From the NCBI RefSeq assembly GCF_027625935.1, contig NZ_CP115300.1, positions 5,146,001-5,210,000 on the forward strand: a stretch of 64,000 nucleotides of DNA, read 5' to 3'. Positions within the stretch are counted from its first letter, which is position 1; each line of letters opens with the position of its first letter. Under the pieces are notes generated by a model. The model saw nothing but the letters and a program-made list of their open reading frames with translations, was not told the origin of the DNA and ran no database searches. Shown piece by piece: positions 24,903 to 33,579 of the stretch. The position numbers were made by a program, and so were the translations under genes. Source of the stretch: Streptomyces camelliae (GTDB lineage Bacteria; Actinomycetota; Actinomycetes; Streptomycetales; Streptomycetaceae).

Positions 24903-25073
24903 CGTCTTCCCCCGCTCCCCGCCGGCTCTCCCCTTCACGTGCTCCACCCTCCGCCGCACACCAGGGCGCCGTCAGTCACGCAGGGTTCCGACCCGGGGTG
25001 GAGAAAAGTGCACCCCCGAACCGGGCGGGAGCGTCATGGCACGGGGATGGCCTGCGGCTTTACCGTTTGACGC

Positions 25074-26348
25074 ATGCAACTCACGACGTGGCTGCAGCTG
25101 GTACTGGGCCGGCCGTTCCGCAGGGCGGGACACCGGACCGCGCTCGTCGCCGCCGGCCTGCCGCTCCACCTCGCCGTGGTGCCACTGTGGCTCTGGCTGC
25201 TCGGCACGATGGCGGCGTTGGTGCGCGCGCCCGGCGCGGTAGCCGTGACTCCGCTGCCCGTGCTGCTCACGCTCGTGGTGACACCCCTGCTGACCGTCGG
25301 GCAGCGGCGGCGTTACCGGGCGCTCGTCGGCAAGGACCTCCCGCGCCCCGCCGTACCCGGGCCCGGACGCAACTGGACGTCGGCGGTGCGCCGGCTGACC
25401 ACGCGGGCCTTGTGGCGGCAGGTCTGCTACCACGCCGTGGCGGGTCCGCTGCTCGCCGTCCTGGACCTCGCCGTCCTCGCCGTCTGGGCCGCCGCTCTCG
25501 TGGCCGCCTCCATCTACGTGTGGATCTGGGCGCTGCCCCCTCAGTGGCGGGTCACCGACCTCGGGTACACCACGCAGGCCGTGTACATCACCGCCGGCGG
25601 TCTCGCCCTGCTGTTCCTCGGGCCCCGGCTGACCGGCGCTCTGGTGCGGCTGGAGGCCCGGGCGGCCGAGGTCCTGCTCGGCCCCAGCCGCACGGAGAAG
25701 CTGGCCCGCCGGGTCGCCGACCTCGCCGAGAGCCGGGCCGGCGTGCTCGACGCCGCCGACGCGGAGCGGCGGCGGATCGAGCGCGACCTGCACGACGGCG
25801 TGCAGCAGCGCCTCGTCTCACTCGCCGTCAACCTGGGCCTGGCCAGGTCCACCCTCGGCGACCTGCCGGAGGACGCCCGCAAGGTGATCGACGAGGCGCA
25901 CCGCGAGGCGAAGGAGGCGATCGCCGAGCTGAACAACCTGGTGCGCGGTCTGCATCCGGCCGTCCTTGAGGACCGCGGCCTCGACGCCGCGCTGTCCGGG
26001 GTCGCCGCCCGCCTCCCGATCCCGGTGCGCGTGGCGGTGGACCTGCCGCAGCGCCCCTCACCCACGGTCGAGGCCGTCGCGTACTTCGTGGTCTCCGAAG
26101 CCCTGACGAACGTGGTCAAACACGCCCAGGCGACCCAGGCGGACGTGACCGTGGAGCGGATCGGGGAGACACTGCTGGTGGTCGTCGCGGACGACGGCGC
26201 GGGCGGCGCGGATCTCGCGGCGGCCGGCGGTGGCACCGGGCTCGCCGGGCTCGCCAAGCGCGTCGCGTCCGTCGACGGCACGTTCTCCTGCCGCAGCCCC
26301 GCCGGGGGCCCGACCGTCATCACCGTGGAGCTGCCGTGCGCGCCGTGA
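25074..26348 (+). CDS. Two-component sensor histidine kinase (NarL/DesK type)
   Basis: 424-aa membrane kinase. Helices near residues 25-75 and 115-190 form the sensor. Then come DHp HisKA_3 with the phosphoacceptor His240 in ERRRIERDLHDGVQQRLVSL, and an HATPase domain (FVVSEALTNVVKHAQATQADV N box, VADDGAGGADLAA, GTGLAGLAKRV). The 3' end overlaps the response regulator by 13 bp, so the pair is co-translated. Divergent from the membrane protein/methyltransferase operon, which is a plausible target. Confidence 0.92.
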   Translation: MQLTTWLQLVLGRPFRRAGHRTALVAAGLPLHLAVVPLWLWLLGTMAALVRAPGAVAVTPLPVLLTLVVTPLLTVGQRRRYRALVGKDLPRPAVPGPGRNWTSAVRRLTTRALWRQVCYHAVAGPLLAVLDLAVLAVWAAALVAASIYVWIWALPPQWRVTDLGYTTQAVYITAGGLALLFLGPRLTGALVRLEARAAEVLLGPSRTEKLARRVADLAESRAGVLDAADAERRRIERDLHDGVQQRLVSLAVNLGLARSTLGDLPEDARKVIDEAHREAKEAIAELNNLVRGLHPAVLEDRGLDAALSGVAARLPIPVRVAVDLPQRPSPTVEAVAYFVVSEALTNVVKHAQATQADVTVERIGETLLVVVADDGAGGADLAAAGGGTGLAGLAKRVASVDGTFSCRSPAGGPTVITVELPCAP

Positions 26349-26986
26349 TCGCCGAGGATTCCCTCTTGCTGCGCATCGGCGTGGTCAAGGTGCTGGAGGC
26401 GGCCGGCTTCGAGATGTGCGCGCAAGTCGCCGACGCAGAAGGGCTGCTGGCGGCCGTCGAGGAGCACCGGCCCGACATCGCCGTGGTCGACGTGCGCATG
26501 CCGCCCGGCTTCACCGACGAGGGAGTGCGCGCCGCGCTGGTGATCCGCCGCCAGTACCCGCGTACCGCCGTGCTCCTGCTGTCGCAGTACGTGGAGGAGC
26601 GGTACGCCGCCGATCTGCTCGCCACCAACACCTCGGGCGTCGGCTATCTGCTCAAGCAACGGGTCGCCGACGTCGAGGAGTTCGCCGAGGCGGTACGCCG
26701 GGTGGCGGCCGGCGGCACCGCGCTCGACCCGCAGGTCGTCGCGCAGCTGCTGGTGCGCCGGCACAGCGATCCGCTCGACCGGCTGACACCGCGCGAGCGG
26801 GAGGTGCTGGAGCTGATGGCGGGCGGCCGGTCCAACTCCGGCATCGCCGCCGAGCTGGTCGTGAGCGAGAGCGCGGTCGCCAAGCACATCAACAGCATCT
26901 TCACCAAGCTCGACCTGCCCAAGGCCGACGCCGACCACCGCCGCGTCCTGGCGGTGCTGCGCTTCCTGGGCGTTGCGACCGCATAG
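26336..26986 (+). CDS. LuxR/NarL-family response regulator
   Basis: 216 aa from GTG 26336. The receiver domain has Glu7/Asp8, phosphoacceptor Asp52 (IAVVDVRMPP) and Lys in GYLLKQRV. The C-terminal LuxR HTH covers about residues 145-205 (LTPREREVLELMAGGRSNSGIAAELVVSESAVAKHINSIFTKL). Cognate partner of the kinase encoded just upstream. Confidence 0.92.
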   Translation: MRAVIAEDSLLLRIGVVKVLEAAGFEMCAQVADAEGLLAAVEEHRPDIAVVDVRMPPGFTDEGVRAALVIRRQYPRTAVLLLSQYVEERYAADLLATNTSGVGYLLKQRVADVEEFAEAVRRVAAGGTALDPQVVAQLLVRRHSDPLDRLTPREREVLELMAGGRSNSGIAAELVVSESAVAKHINSIFTKLDLPKADADHRRVLAVLRFLGVATA

Positions 26987-27243
26987 TGCGCGATCACGCC
27001 CGCATGCCCAGTCGACAACGGTGCTGATCGCCATGTGGTGGGGAATGCGGCGCCTTCGGACACGTGCTCTTCACCAGGCTTTGCCGCGGTGGGCGTCGAA
27101 GGCGGTGGCCGTGGTGCGCAGGGCCACGGCATGGGTGGGGCCGGTCAGCGCTGGTGTATTCGCAGTCTTCGAGGGTTGGGCGGGGTGGCTCGGGCTGGTC
27201 GGCCGATGTCCGGAGCAGACGTGATGTCAGGGCGGTCGTCGCG

Positions 27244-27651
27244 TCAGCGCCTTCGTCCCGGGTTCGGCGGCGCCGGTGCGGGGGATTCGGCCGGAGGTGG
27301 GGAGGATTGGCCGGGAGCGGCCGAGACCGTCTGCGGGCTGCGCCTTCGGGCGGCGAGAACGCGCTGCTCGGCGAGGTCCGCGCTCGTGGCGCCGCTGCGC
27401 AGCATGCTGGTGGCTTCGGCCAGCGCGGTGCGGGCGGCGGTGAGGTGGGTGGCGATCCGGTTCCGGGCGAAGTCGGCGTTGGCACGCGGGTTGGCGTAGG
27501 CCGAGGTGAAGTGGTCGATGAAGAGCTGATCGGCGTGGGCGCCGCCGAGGGCGTTGATCGCGCCGCCAGCGGCGGCGACGGTGTGGGCGAGGTCCGTCGC
27601 GGTACGGGCGTGAGCTTTGCGGGCAGCCGGAGCGCCGGCGGCCGTAGCCAC
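27244..27651 (-). CDS. Hypothetical helical protein in a scarred region
   Basis: 135-codon frame from GTG 27651, Ala/Arg-rich and helical (ATDLAHTVAAAGGAINALGG, NRIATHLTAARTALAEATSM). It has the flavour of plasmid mobilisation or transfer accessory proteins but no certain family. The frame is open further upstream. There is no ribosome site, and the neighbourhood holds a transposase remnant, so it may be a fragment. Confidence 0.4.
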   Translation of the reverse strand: MATAAGAPAARKAHARTATDLAHTVAAAGGAINALGGAHADQLFIDHFTSAYANPRANADFARNRIATHLTAARTALAEATSMLRSGATSADLAEQRVLAARRRSPQTVSAAPGQSSPPPAESPAPAPPNPGRRR

Positions 27652-27689
27652 ACGGACGGCGCGCGCGACAGACCTGGCGCCCTGGCGCA

Positions 27690-27910
27690 GATCATCCCCA
27701 GGCCCATGACGGTCAGCGGGTGGAAGTCGTGGTCTGCCGCCAGGTCGTCTCCCTCGGCTGCCCGTACGCAGGCCGGACCGTGACCGTGCACGTGGCGGAA
27801 TCCACCCTCACGGTCGAGCTGGACGGCCAGGACCGCGTCATACAGCGCACCACCGGCGTCCCCGTCCGCCACGTGAAGGCGAACAAGCCCCACAAGGTTC
27901 CCGATGGAGT
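27690..27910 (+). pseudogene. Transposase/integrase C-terminal remnant
   Basis: The open frame through 27720 reads VVSLGCPYAGRTVTVHVAES, then TLTVELDGQDRVIQRTTGVP and VRHVKANKPHKV. This has the pattern of the C-terminal beta-barrel segment of IS481/IS21-type DDE transposases in Streptomyces (AG-x-x-VTV...TL-x-V...RTT-x-x-PVR-x-x-K). No catalytic core precedes it, so only the tail survives. Confidence 0.4.
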
Positions 27911-27945
27911 CCAGTACTCCATCTGTAGATCGCGATCAGGGTCAG

Positions 27946-28455
27946 TCAGTGGTCGAGGTCGAACGTGAAGCGCCTTGTGTTCGTAGCGATCGTGTCGGCG
28001 TGGACCGTGCCACGAGCCCGGTCGAATTTTCCGGTGCCCCCGGTGATCCCGTTGTCGAACGAAGGGGGAGGGCCCGGATTGAGGAAGCCGAAGACCATCC
28101 CCTGCACGGAGAGCTGGCCGCCCGGGAGGTTGTAGGTCACGACGCACTCCTCCTCTCCGCCGTTGTCGACCCGGGTGGTGGTGCAGGTGCCGCCGGTGTC
28201 GCCGACCTGCTTGTCGTTCTGGTCGAAGAGGATCGAGCGGAAGACGGCCCGATCGCCCTGGGCGGGGCTGCCGCCGGGGTTGACGGGGAAGCGGGTCTCC
28301 TGCGCGAGCCGGCCGATGAGCTTGAAGACCTTGTCTCCGCCCTTGGCATGAGCGGAATCGGTGTCCGTCGCGGCGGCGCCCGCCACAGGGGCGCAGGCGA
28401 GAAGCGTGACCAGCGCAGTGGCCGTGCCGAGACAGGCTGCTCTGATGGGGCGCAT
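27946..28455 (-). CDS. Secreted allene-oxide-cyclase-like/dirigent-like barrel protein
   Basis: 169 aa from ATG 28455 with CAGGAG 8 nt upstream. A Sec signal peptide (MRPIRAACLGTATALVTLLACAPVAGA-A) precedes a small beta-barrel domain with GDRAVFRSILFDQNDKQVG, TCTTTRVDNG, LPGGQLSVQGMV and GTGKFDRARGTVHADTI, the pattern of AOC-barrel-like secreted proteins of actinomycetes. Function in bacteria is not settled. Monocistronic. Confidence 0.75.
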   Translation of the reverse strand: MRPIRAACLGTATALVTLLACAPVAGAAATDTDSAHAKGGDKVFKLIGRLAQETRFPVNPGGSPAQGDRAVFRSILFDQNDKQVGDTGGTCTTTRVDNGGEEECVVTYNLPGGQLSVQGMVFGFLNPGPPPSFDNGITGGTGKFDRARGTVHADTIATNTRRFTFDLDH

Positions 28456-28748
28456 CGTGTGGCTCCTGAGGTTGATATTCACCGATGGGCAGGTGATGTA
28501 TTCATAACCTCGGCTCTGCCGCTGCCCGGAACGTCCCGGTGCGACTCACCGGCAGATCCGATCGATCGGACCAACCCGGGACGAGAGACGGCCCGCCCGA
28601 CCGGACGAGTCACGCGGGCGGGTTGGCTGAGCTGCCATGAAGTCGCGGTGGGTGACCATGGAGCGGAAACCGGCGGAGGTCATGCTCTTTGAGGACGCCG
28701 GCGTAAGGCTTCCGTGCGTCGGCGTGGGCCTCGGACCCCCACGGACGA

Positions 28749-28791
28749 GATGGATTGCCTGAGCGGCCTAAGGGAACGGCCTTGAAAACCG
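28749..28791 (+). tRNA. 5' fragment of a tRNA-Ser(UGA) gene
   Basis: From about 28749 the plus strand follows the actinobacterial tRNA-Ser(UGA) 5' half: acceptor/D-stem TGGATTGCCTGAGCGGCC, D-loop TAAGGGAACGG, anticodon stem and loop CCTTGAAAACC with anticodon TGA. The match stops after the anticodon stem; no variable arm, T-arm (GTTCRA) or 3' acceptor strand follows. The fragment overlaps the stop codon and last codons of the CoA ligase on the other strand. Confidence 0.6.
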
Positions 28792-30282
28792 CTCCCGCAG
28801 CTTGTACTTCAGCACCTTCCGCAGCGTCTCGTTCCTCGGCAGCGCGGCCACCACCTCCAGCCGCTCCGGCAGCTTGTGCACGGAGAGGCCGGCAGCCCGC
28901 AGGTATGTGACGACCTCCGGCAAGGTCAACTCGTCGGCATCCGGCGGCTGCTCCACCACCGCGCAGACCAGCTCGCCCCGGTCCGCGTCCGGCAGGCCGA
29001 TGACCGCCGCGTCCGCGACCAGCGGATGCGCGGCGAGCAGGTCCTCGATCTCCTTGGCGGAGATGTTCTCCCCCTTGCGGATGATGACGTCCTTCAGGCG
29101 GCCGGTGAGGACCAGGTGGCCCGAGTCCGTCAGACGCCCCAGGTCGCCGGTGCGCAGAAAGCCCTCGGCGTCGAAGGCGGCCGCCGTCTGGGCGGGGTCC
29201 AGATAGCCCTGGCAGACGGCCTCGCCGCGCAGCCGTATCTCGCCGTCGACGATCCGGATCTCCATGCCCGACGGCGGCCGGCCCTCGGTCGTCGCCAGGT
29301 TCTCCGGGGTGTCCTCGGGGTCGCCCATGGTGATCATCGGGACCTCGGTCATGCCGTACCCGTGCGTCAGCTGTACGCCCATCTCGCGGACGACCGCGTG
29401 ATGGAGCTCGGGTGGCTTGGGGGCGCCGCCGCCCGCGAGCAGGCGCAGGGACGGGATCAGCCTCGTTCCCGGCGGCTGCTTGCGCTGCTCGGCCAGGAAC
29501 ATCGAGTAGAACGCCGTCGAGCCGCCGGCCATCGTCACCCCGTGCCGCCGGTACTCCGCGAGCGCGTCCGGCAGCGCGAAGTGCTCGAACAGCACCGCAG
29601 GGAAGCCGTACAGGAGCAGCATCACCAGATAATCCGGGCCGCCTATGTGGGCGTACGGGAAGGCGATCGAGCCGACGTCGTCCGGCGTGAGGCGCAGGGC
29701 GTGCGCCAGGCAGGAGCCGCCCGCGATCAGGGAACGGTCGGTGTGCAGTACGCCCTTGGGGTCGGAGGTGGTGCCCGAGGTCCAGTAGATCCAGCGGACC
29801 GAGGTGCCCTCGGAGGGGGGAGCGGGGAGCGTCGACGGGTCTCCCTCCGGCAAGGAGTCGTCGTACGCCTCGAAGATCCCCTTCGCGCCGAGCCGTCGTG
29901 CCATCTCCGTGTGGTCGTGGCCCCGCCACACGCCCGGGACCGCGAAGAACTCCGCCTTCGACTCGCGCAGCGCGAAGCCGGCCTCCCGGTCCCGGTAGAA
30001 GGGGATGACCGGGGACTGTACGGCGCCCAGGCGGGCCAGCGCGAGGGACAGCAGAACGGTCTCGATACGGGTGGGCAGCTGCCAGGCGACCACCGTGCCG
30101 GGGCGGACCCCTATGGCGTACAGGCCTGCCGCGACCCGTTCCGAGCGCGTGCGCAGGTCGCCGAAGGTCAGGCTGCGGTCGCCCTGGAGCAGTACCGGGC
30201 GGTCGGGGGTGAGGGCGGCGCGGCGGGCCACCAGGTCCCACAGCGTGGGTGCGGAACTCAGGGCGTGCGGGGTCTCGTTCAC
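28768..30282 (-). CDS. Acyl-CoA ligase (FadD-like, AMP-forming)
   Basis: 504-aa adenylate-forming enzyme activating a carboxylic acid to its CoA thioester. Motifs: WIYWTSGTTSDPKGVLHT (A3), GYGMTEVPMITMG (A5), FLRTGDLGRL (A7), LKDVIIRKGENISAKEIE (A8), and NETLRKVLKYKLRE near the catalytic Lys (A10). The GTG at 30282 (VNETPHALSS), with GGGGG 5 nt upstream, is preferred over the ATG at 30327, because the longer start would put a palindromic operator inside the gene. The last residues (RFSRPFP) are encoded antisense to a tRNA fragment. Divergent from the amidohydrolase operon under two TetR-type sites. Confidence 0.9.
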   Translation of the reverse strand: MNETPHALSSAPTLWDLVARRAALTPDRPVLLQGDRSLTFGDLRTRSERVAAGLYAIGVRPGTVVAWQLPTRIETVLLSLALARLGAVQSPVIPFYRDREAGFALRESKAEFFAVPGVWRGHDHTEMARRLGAKGIFEAYDDSLPEGDPSTLPAPPSEGTSVRWIYWTSGTTSDPKGVLHTDRSLIAGGSCLAHALRLTPDDVGSIAFPYAHIGGPDYLVMLLLYGFPAVLFEHFALPDALAEYRRHGVTMAGGSTAFYSMFLAEQRKQPPGTRLIPSLRLLAGGGAPKPPELHHAVVREMGVQLTHGYGMTEVPMITMGDPEDTPENLATTEGRPPSGMEIRIVDGEIRLRGEAVCQGYLDPAQTAAAFDAEGFLRTGDLGRLTDSGHLVLTGRLKDVIIRKGENISAKEIEDLLAAHPLVADAAVIGLPDADRGELVCAVVEQPPDADELTLPEVVTYLRAAGLSVHKLPERLEVVAALPRNETLRKVLKYKLRERFSRPFP

Positions 30283-30305
30283 GGGTGCCCCCAGAGCGGA
30301 CTTGG

Positions 30306-30320
30306 CTGACGTACCGTCAG
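30306..30320. promoter_or_regulatory. TetR-type operator, CTGACGTACCGTCAG
   Basis: Perfect 5-bp arms of the window-wide motif. Paired with the site at 30336, centre-to-centre 30 bp, between two divergent catabolic operons. Confidence 0.75.
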
Positions 30321-30335
30321 ATGTCATATTGCTAT

Positions 30336-30350
30336 CTGACGGACCATCAG
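30336..30350. promoter_or_regulatory. TetR-type operator, CTGACGGACCATCAG
   Basis: Second site of the pair, one arm mismatch, 15 bp before the ATG of the amidohydrolase gene. Confidence 0.7.
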
Positions 30351-30365
30351 GAAAGTAGGGGACTC

Positions 30366-31574
30366 ATGGCTACCGAAATGGCGACCGAACTGCCCCGCAT
30401 CGTCAGCGTCGACGACCATGTGATCGAGCCCGCCCACCTCTTCGAGACCTGGCTGCCGGCCAGGTACCGGGACCGGGGGCCCAAGCCGCTGACCGCCGGG
30501 ATCGGCGAACTGGCCTACGTCGGCGGGAAGTACCAGATCACCATGGACCCGGCGGGGCAGCCGACGGACTGGTGGATCTACGAGGACCTGAAGTTCCCGT
30601 ACAAGCGCAACATCGCCGCCGTCGGGTTCGACCGGGACGAGATGACCCTCGAAGGGATCACGCGGGAGCAGATGCGGCGCGGGTGCTGGGATCCCAAGGC
30701 CCGACTGGAGGACATGGACCTCAATCACGTCGAGGCCAGCCTCTGCTTCCCCACCTTCCCGCGTTTCTGCGGGCAGACCTTCGCCGAGGCGCACGACAAG
30801 GAGGTCGCCCTCGCCTGCGTCCGCGCCTACAACGACTGGATGGTGGAGGAATGGTGCGGGGACAGCGGGGGGCGGCTGATCCCGCTGTGTCTCATTCCGT
30901 TGTGGGACGTGGAGCTGGCCGTCGCCGAGATCCGGCGCAATGCCGGGCGCGGGGTGCGGGCCGTGACCTTCTCCGAGATCCCGACCCACCTCGGGCTGCC
31001 GTCCATCCACTCCGGCTACTGGGACCCGTTCTTCGCCGTCTGCCAGGAGACGGGCACGGTCGTCAACATGCACATCGGCAGCAGCTCGCAGATGCCGGCC
31101 GCCTCCCCCGACGCCCCGCCCGCCGTCCAGGCCTCGCTCAGCTTCAACAACGCGATGGCCTCGATGATGGACTACCTCTTCAGCGGGGTCCTGGTCCGCT
31201 TCCCGCGCCTCACCCTCGCCTACTCCGAGGGGCAGATGGGGTGGGTGCCGTACGCCCTGGAGCGTGCCGACGACGTGTGGGAGGAGCACCGGGCCTGGGG
31301 CGGAGTCAGGGATCTGATTCCCGAGCCGCCGTCGACGTACTACTACCGGCAGATCTTCTGCTGCTTCTTCCGCGACCGGCACGGGGTCGCCTCGATCGAC
31401 GTCGTCGGCCGCGACAACGCCACCTTCGAGACCGACTACCCGCACGTCGACTCGACCTTCCCGCACACCAAGGAGGTCGCCCTCGACCACGTGAAGGGCC
31501 TGGACGAGGAGACGGTCTACAAGCTGATGCGGGGGAACGCCATCCGCATGCTCGGACTGGATCTGGACCGGTAG
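30366..31574 (+). CDS. Amidohydrolase-2 family metal-dependent hydrolase
   Basis: 402-aa TIM-barrel protein of the amidohydrolase_2/ACMSD-like family, a class including decarboxylases and ring-opening hydrolases. The N-terminal SVDDHVIEPAHLFETWLP is the usual metal-site start (D-x-H in place of H-x-H). Later ligands lie in GTVVNMHIGSSS and in ATFETDYPHVDSTFPH near the end. ATG 30366 has AGGGG upstream. First gene of an operon; its stop overlaps the next start (TAGTG). The substrate is presumably a CoA- or ring-derived intermediate of the regulon. Confidence 0.85.
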   Translation: MATEMATELPRIVSVDDHVIEPAHLFETWLPARYRDRGPKPLTAGIGELAYVGGKYQITMDPAGQPTDWWIYEDLKFPYKRNIAAVGFDRDEMTLEGITREQMRRGCWDPKARLEDMDLNHVEASLCFPTFPRFCGQTFAEAHDKEVALACVRAYNDWMVEEWCGDSGGRLIPLCLIPLWDVELAVAEIRRNAGRGVRAVTFSEIPTHLGLPSIHSGYWDPFFAVCQETGTVVNMHIGSSSQMPAASPDAPPAVQASLSFNNAMASMMDYLFSGVLVRFPRLTLAYSEGQMGWVPYALERADDVWEEHRAWGGVRDLIPEPPSTYYYRQIFCCFFRDRHGVASIDVVGRDNATFETDYPHVDSTFPHTKEVALDHVKGLDEETVYKLMRGNAIRMLGLDLDR

Positions 31575-32710
31575 TGGACCTGTCGTACACGCCCGAGGAG
31601 GAGGAGTTCCGGGCCCGGCTGCGGGAGTGGCTCGCCAAGGTGCTGCCCACCCTCCCGGACCGGCCCGCGCCCGAGGACTGGCCGGGCCGCCGCGCCTACG
31701 ACCTCGGCTGGCAGCGGATGCTCCACGACGCCGGGTACGCCGACGTCCACTGGGATGCCTCGCCGACCACCCGCCTCATCTTCCTGGAGGAGACGGAGGA
31801 GGCCGGCGCGCCGTACGTGGGGGCGAACTTCGTGGGGCTGCTGCACGCCGGTCCGACGATCGCCGCCGAGGGTACGGCGGAGCAGCGGGCGCGCTGGCTG
31901 CCGCCGATCCTGCGCGGCGAGGAGGTGTGGTGCCAGGGGTTCAGCGAACCGGGTGCCGGCTCCGATCTCGCCGCACTGCGCACGCGCGCGCGGAGGGAGG
32001 GCGACGACTATGTGGTGAGCGGGTCCAAGATCTGGACCTCGCACGCGGAGGTCGCCGACTGGTGCGAACTGCTCGTCCGCACCGACCCGGACGCGCCCAG
32101 GCGCCGGGGCATCAGCTGGCTCGCGATGCCCATGGACGCCGAGGGGATCACCGTACGGCCGCTGCGTACGCTCGCCGGGTCGGCGGAGTTCGCCGAGGTG
32201 TTCCTGGACGAGGTCCGGGTGCCGGTGGCCAACCGGGTGGGCGCGGAGCACGACGGCTGGCGCGTGACCATGGTGACCCTGTCCTTCGAGCGGGGCACGG
32301 CCTTCGTCGGCGAGGTGCTGGCCTGTCGCCGGGTGCTCGGCCAACTGGCGTGCGCGGCACGGGAGAACGGCCGCTGGGACGACCCCGTACTGCGCCGTCG
32401 CCTCGGCCGGCTGGAGGCGGAGTTCCGGGCGCTGTGGCGGCTGACCCAGTGGAACGTGAGCGCGGCGGAGGTGAGCGGGGGTGGCGTGCCGGGTGTGGGC
32501 GGCTCCCTCTTCAAGCTCCGCTACTCGCACGCCCGCCAGGACCTGTACGACGCGGCGGCGGACGTACTCGGCCCGGACCGCCTCGACCTGGACCGGCCCT
32601 GGGTCCTGGACCGGCTGTCGTCCCTCTCCTACACCATCGCCGCCGGCACCTCCCAGATCCAGCGCACGATCGTGGCCGAGCGGATGCTCGGGCTGCCGAG
32701 GGGGAGATGA
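31574..32710 (+). CDS. Acyl-CoA dehydrogenase, larger subunit of a pair
   Basis: 378-aa FAD enzyme for alpha,beta-desaturation of an acyl-CoA. GTG 31574 overlaps the amidohydrolase stop. Seen are EEVWCQGFSEPGAGSDLAALRT (FAD/substrate binding), GSKIWTSHAEVADWCELLVRT, LSFERGTAFVGEVLA and the C-terminal AGTSQIQRTIVAERMLGLPR. It overlaps the next, shorter acyl-CoA dehydrogenase by 4 bp. Such adjacent pairs form alpha2-beta2 enzymes in actinobacterial steroid side-chain degradation, so a heterotetramer is likely. Confidence 0.92.
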   Translation: MDLSYTPEEEEFRARLREWLAKVLPTLPDRPAPEDWPGRRAYDLGWQRMLHDAGYADVHWDASPTTRLIFLEETEEAGAPYVGANFVGLLHAGPTIAAEGTAEQRARWLPPILRGEEVWCQGFSEPGAGSDLAALRTRARREGDDYVVSGSKIWTSHAEVADWCELLVRTDPDAPRRRGISWLAMPMDAEGITVRPLRTLAGSAEFAEVFLDEVRVPVANRVGAEHDGWRVTMVTLSFERGTAFVGEVLACRRVLGQLACAARENGRWDDPVLRRRLGRLEAEFRALWRLTQWNVSAAEVSGGGVPGVGGSLFKLRYSHARQDLYDAAADVLGPDRLDLDRPWVLDRLSSLSYTIAAGTSQIQRTIVAERMLGLPRGR

Positions 32711-33579
32711 GCGTGCGATTTCAACTCACCGATGATCAGCACGCGTTGCGGGCGGGCGTACGGCAGTTGCTGGAGCGGCGGTTCGGGCATGAGGCGTTGC
32801 GGGCGGCCGTGGACGCTCCGGGCCGGCTCGACCGGGGGCTGTGGCGGGCCCTCGGCGAGGCGGGCTTCTTCGCTCTGCGGCTGCCGGAGGCGCGGGGCGG
32901 GGTCGGGCTGGGGCTGCCGGAGGCGGTCCTGGTCTTCGAGGAGGCGGGTCGGGCGCTGTTGCCGGGACCCCTGGTCGCCACCCACCTCGCGGCCGGGAGC
33001 GTGCCGGGTGCGGCGACCGGGGAGACGGTCGTCGCGGCCGTGGACGGGGAGCTGGTGGAGTGGCTGGACGGCGCGGACGCCGTACTCGGAGACACCTCGG
33101 GCGCCGTACCCCTGCGTTCGCTGGACCCGCTGACGCCACTGCACCGCGTTCCCGTCGCCGGTGTCACGGACCCCGTCGGCAGTCTGCTCACCGCAGCCGA
33201 ACAACTGGGCACGGCTGGGCGTGTGTGCGAGCTGGCCGCGCAACACGCCCGGACTCGGGAGCAGTTCGGGCGGCCGGTCGGGGCGTTTCAGGCGGTGCAG
33301 CATCTCTGTGCCGACCTGCTGGTGCGGGCCGAGATCGCGCGCGTGGCGGTCTACGCGGCGGCCGTCACCGCCGACCCGGCCGACATCGCCGCCGCCCGGC
33401 TGCTCGCCGACGAGGCCGCCGTACGCGGCGCGCGCGACTGCCTGCAGGTGCACGGCGGCATGGGCTTCACCTGGGAGGCGGACGTCCATCTGCATCTGAA
33501 ACGGGCCTGGGTGCGGGCCCAGCGTGGCGATGGGGACACACAGAGTGAGGAACTCCTCGCCGCGCGACTGGCCGGCTGA
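32707..33579 (+). CDS. Acyl-CoA dehydrogenase, smaller subunit of a pair
   Basis: 290 aa from ATG 32707 (ATGA overlap). It has the N-terminal helical domain (LTDDQHALRAGVRQLLERRFG), a shortened middle domain, and the C-terminal domain with REQFGRPVGAFQAVQHLCADLLV and LQVHGGMGFTWEADVHLHLKRAW. The reduced size compared with about 380 aa is normal for the partner subunit of alpha2-beta2 acyl-CoA dehydrogenases. Confidence 0.9.
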   Translation: MSVRFQLTDDQHALRAGVRQLLERRFGHEALRAAVDAPGRLDRGLWRALGEAGFFALRLPEARGGVGLGLPEAVLVFEEAGRALLPGPLVATHLAAGSVPGAATGETVVAAVDGELVEWLDGADAVLGDTSGAVPLRSLDPLTPLHRVPVAGVTDPVGSLLTAAEQLGTAGRVCELAAQHARTREQFGRPVGAFQAVQHLCADLLVRAEIARVAVYAAAVTADPADIAAARLLADEAAVRGARDCLQVHGGMGFTWEADVHLHLKRAWVRAQRGDGDTQSEELLAARLAG

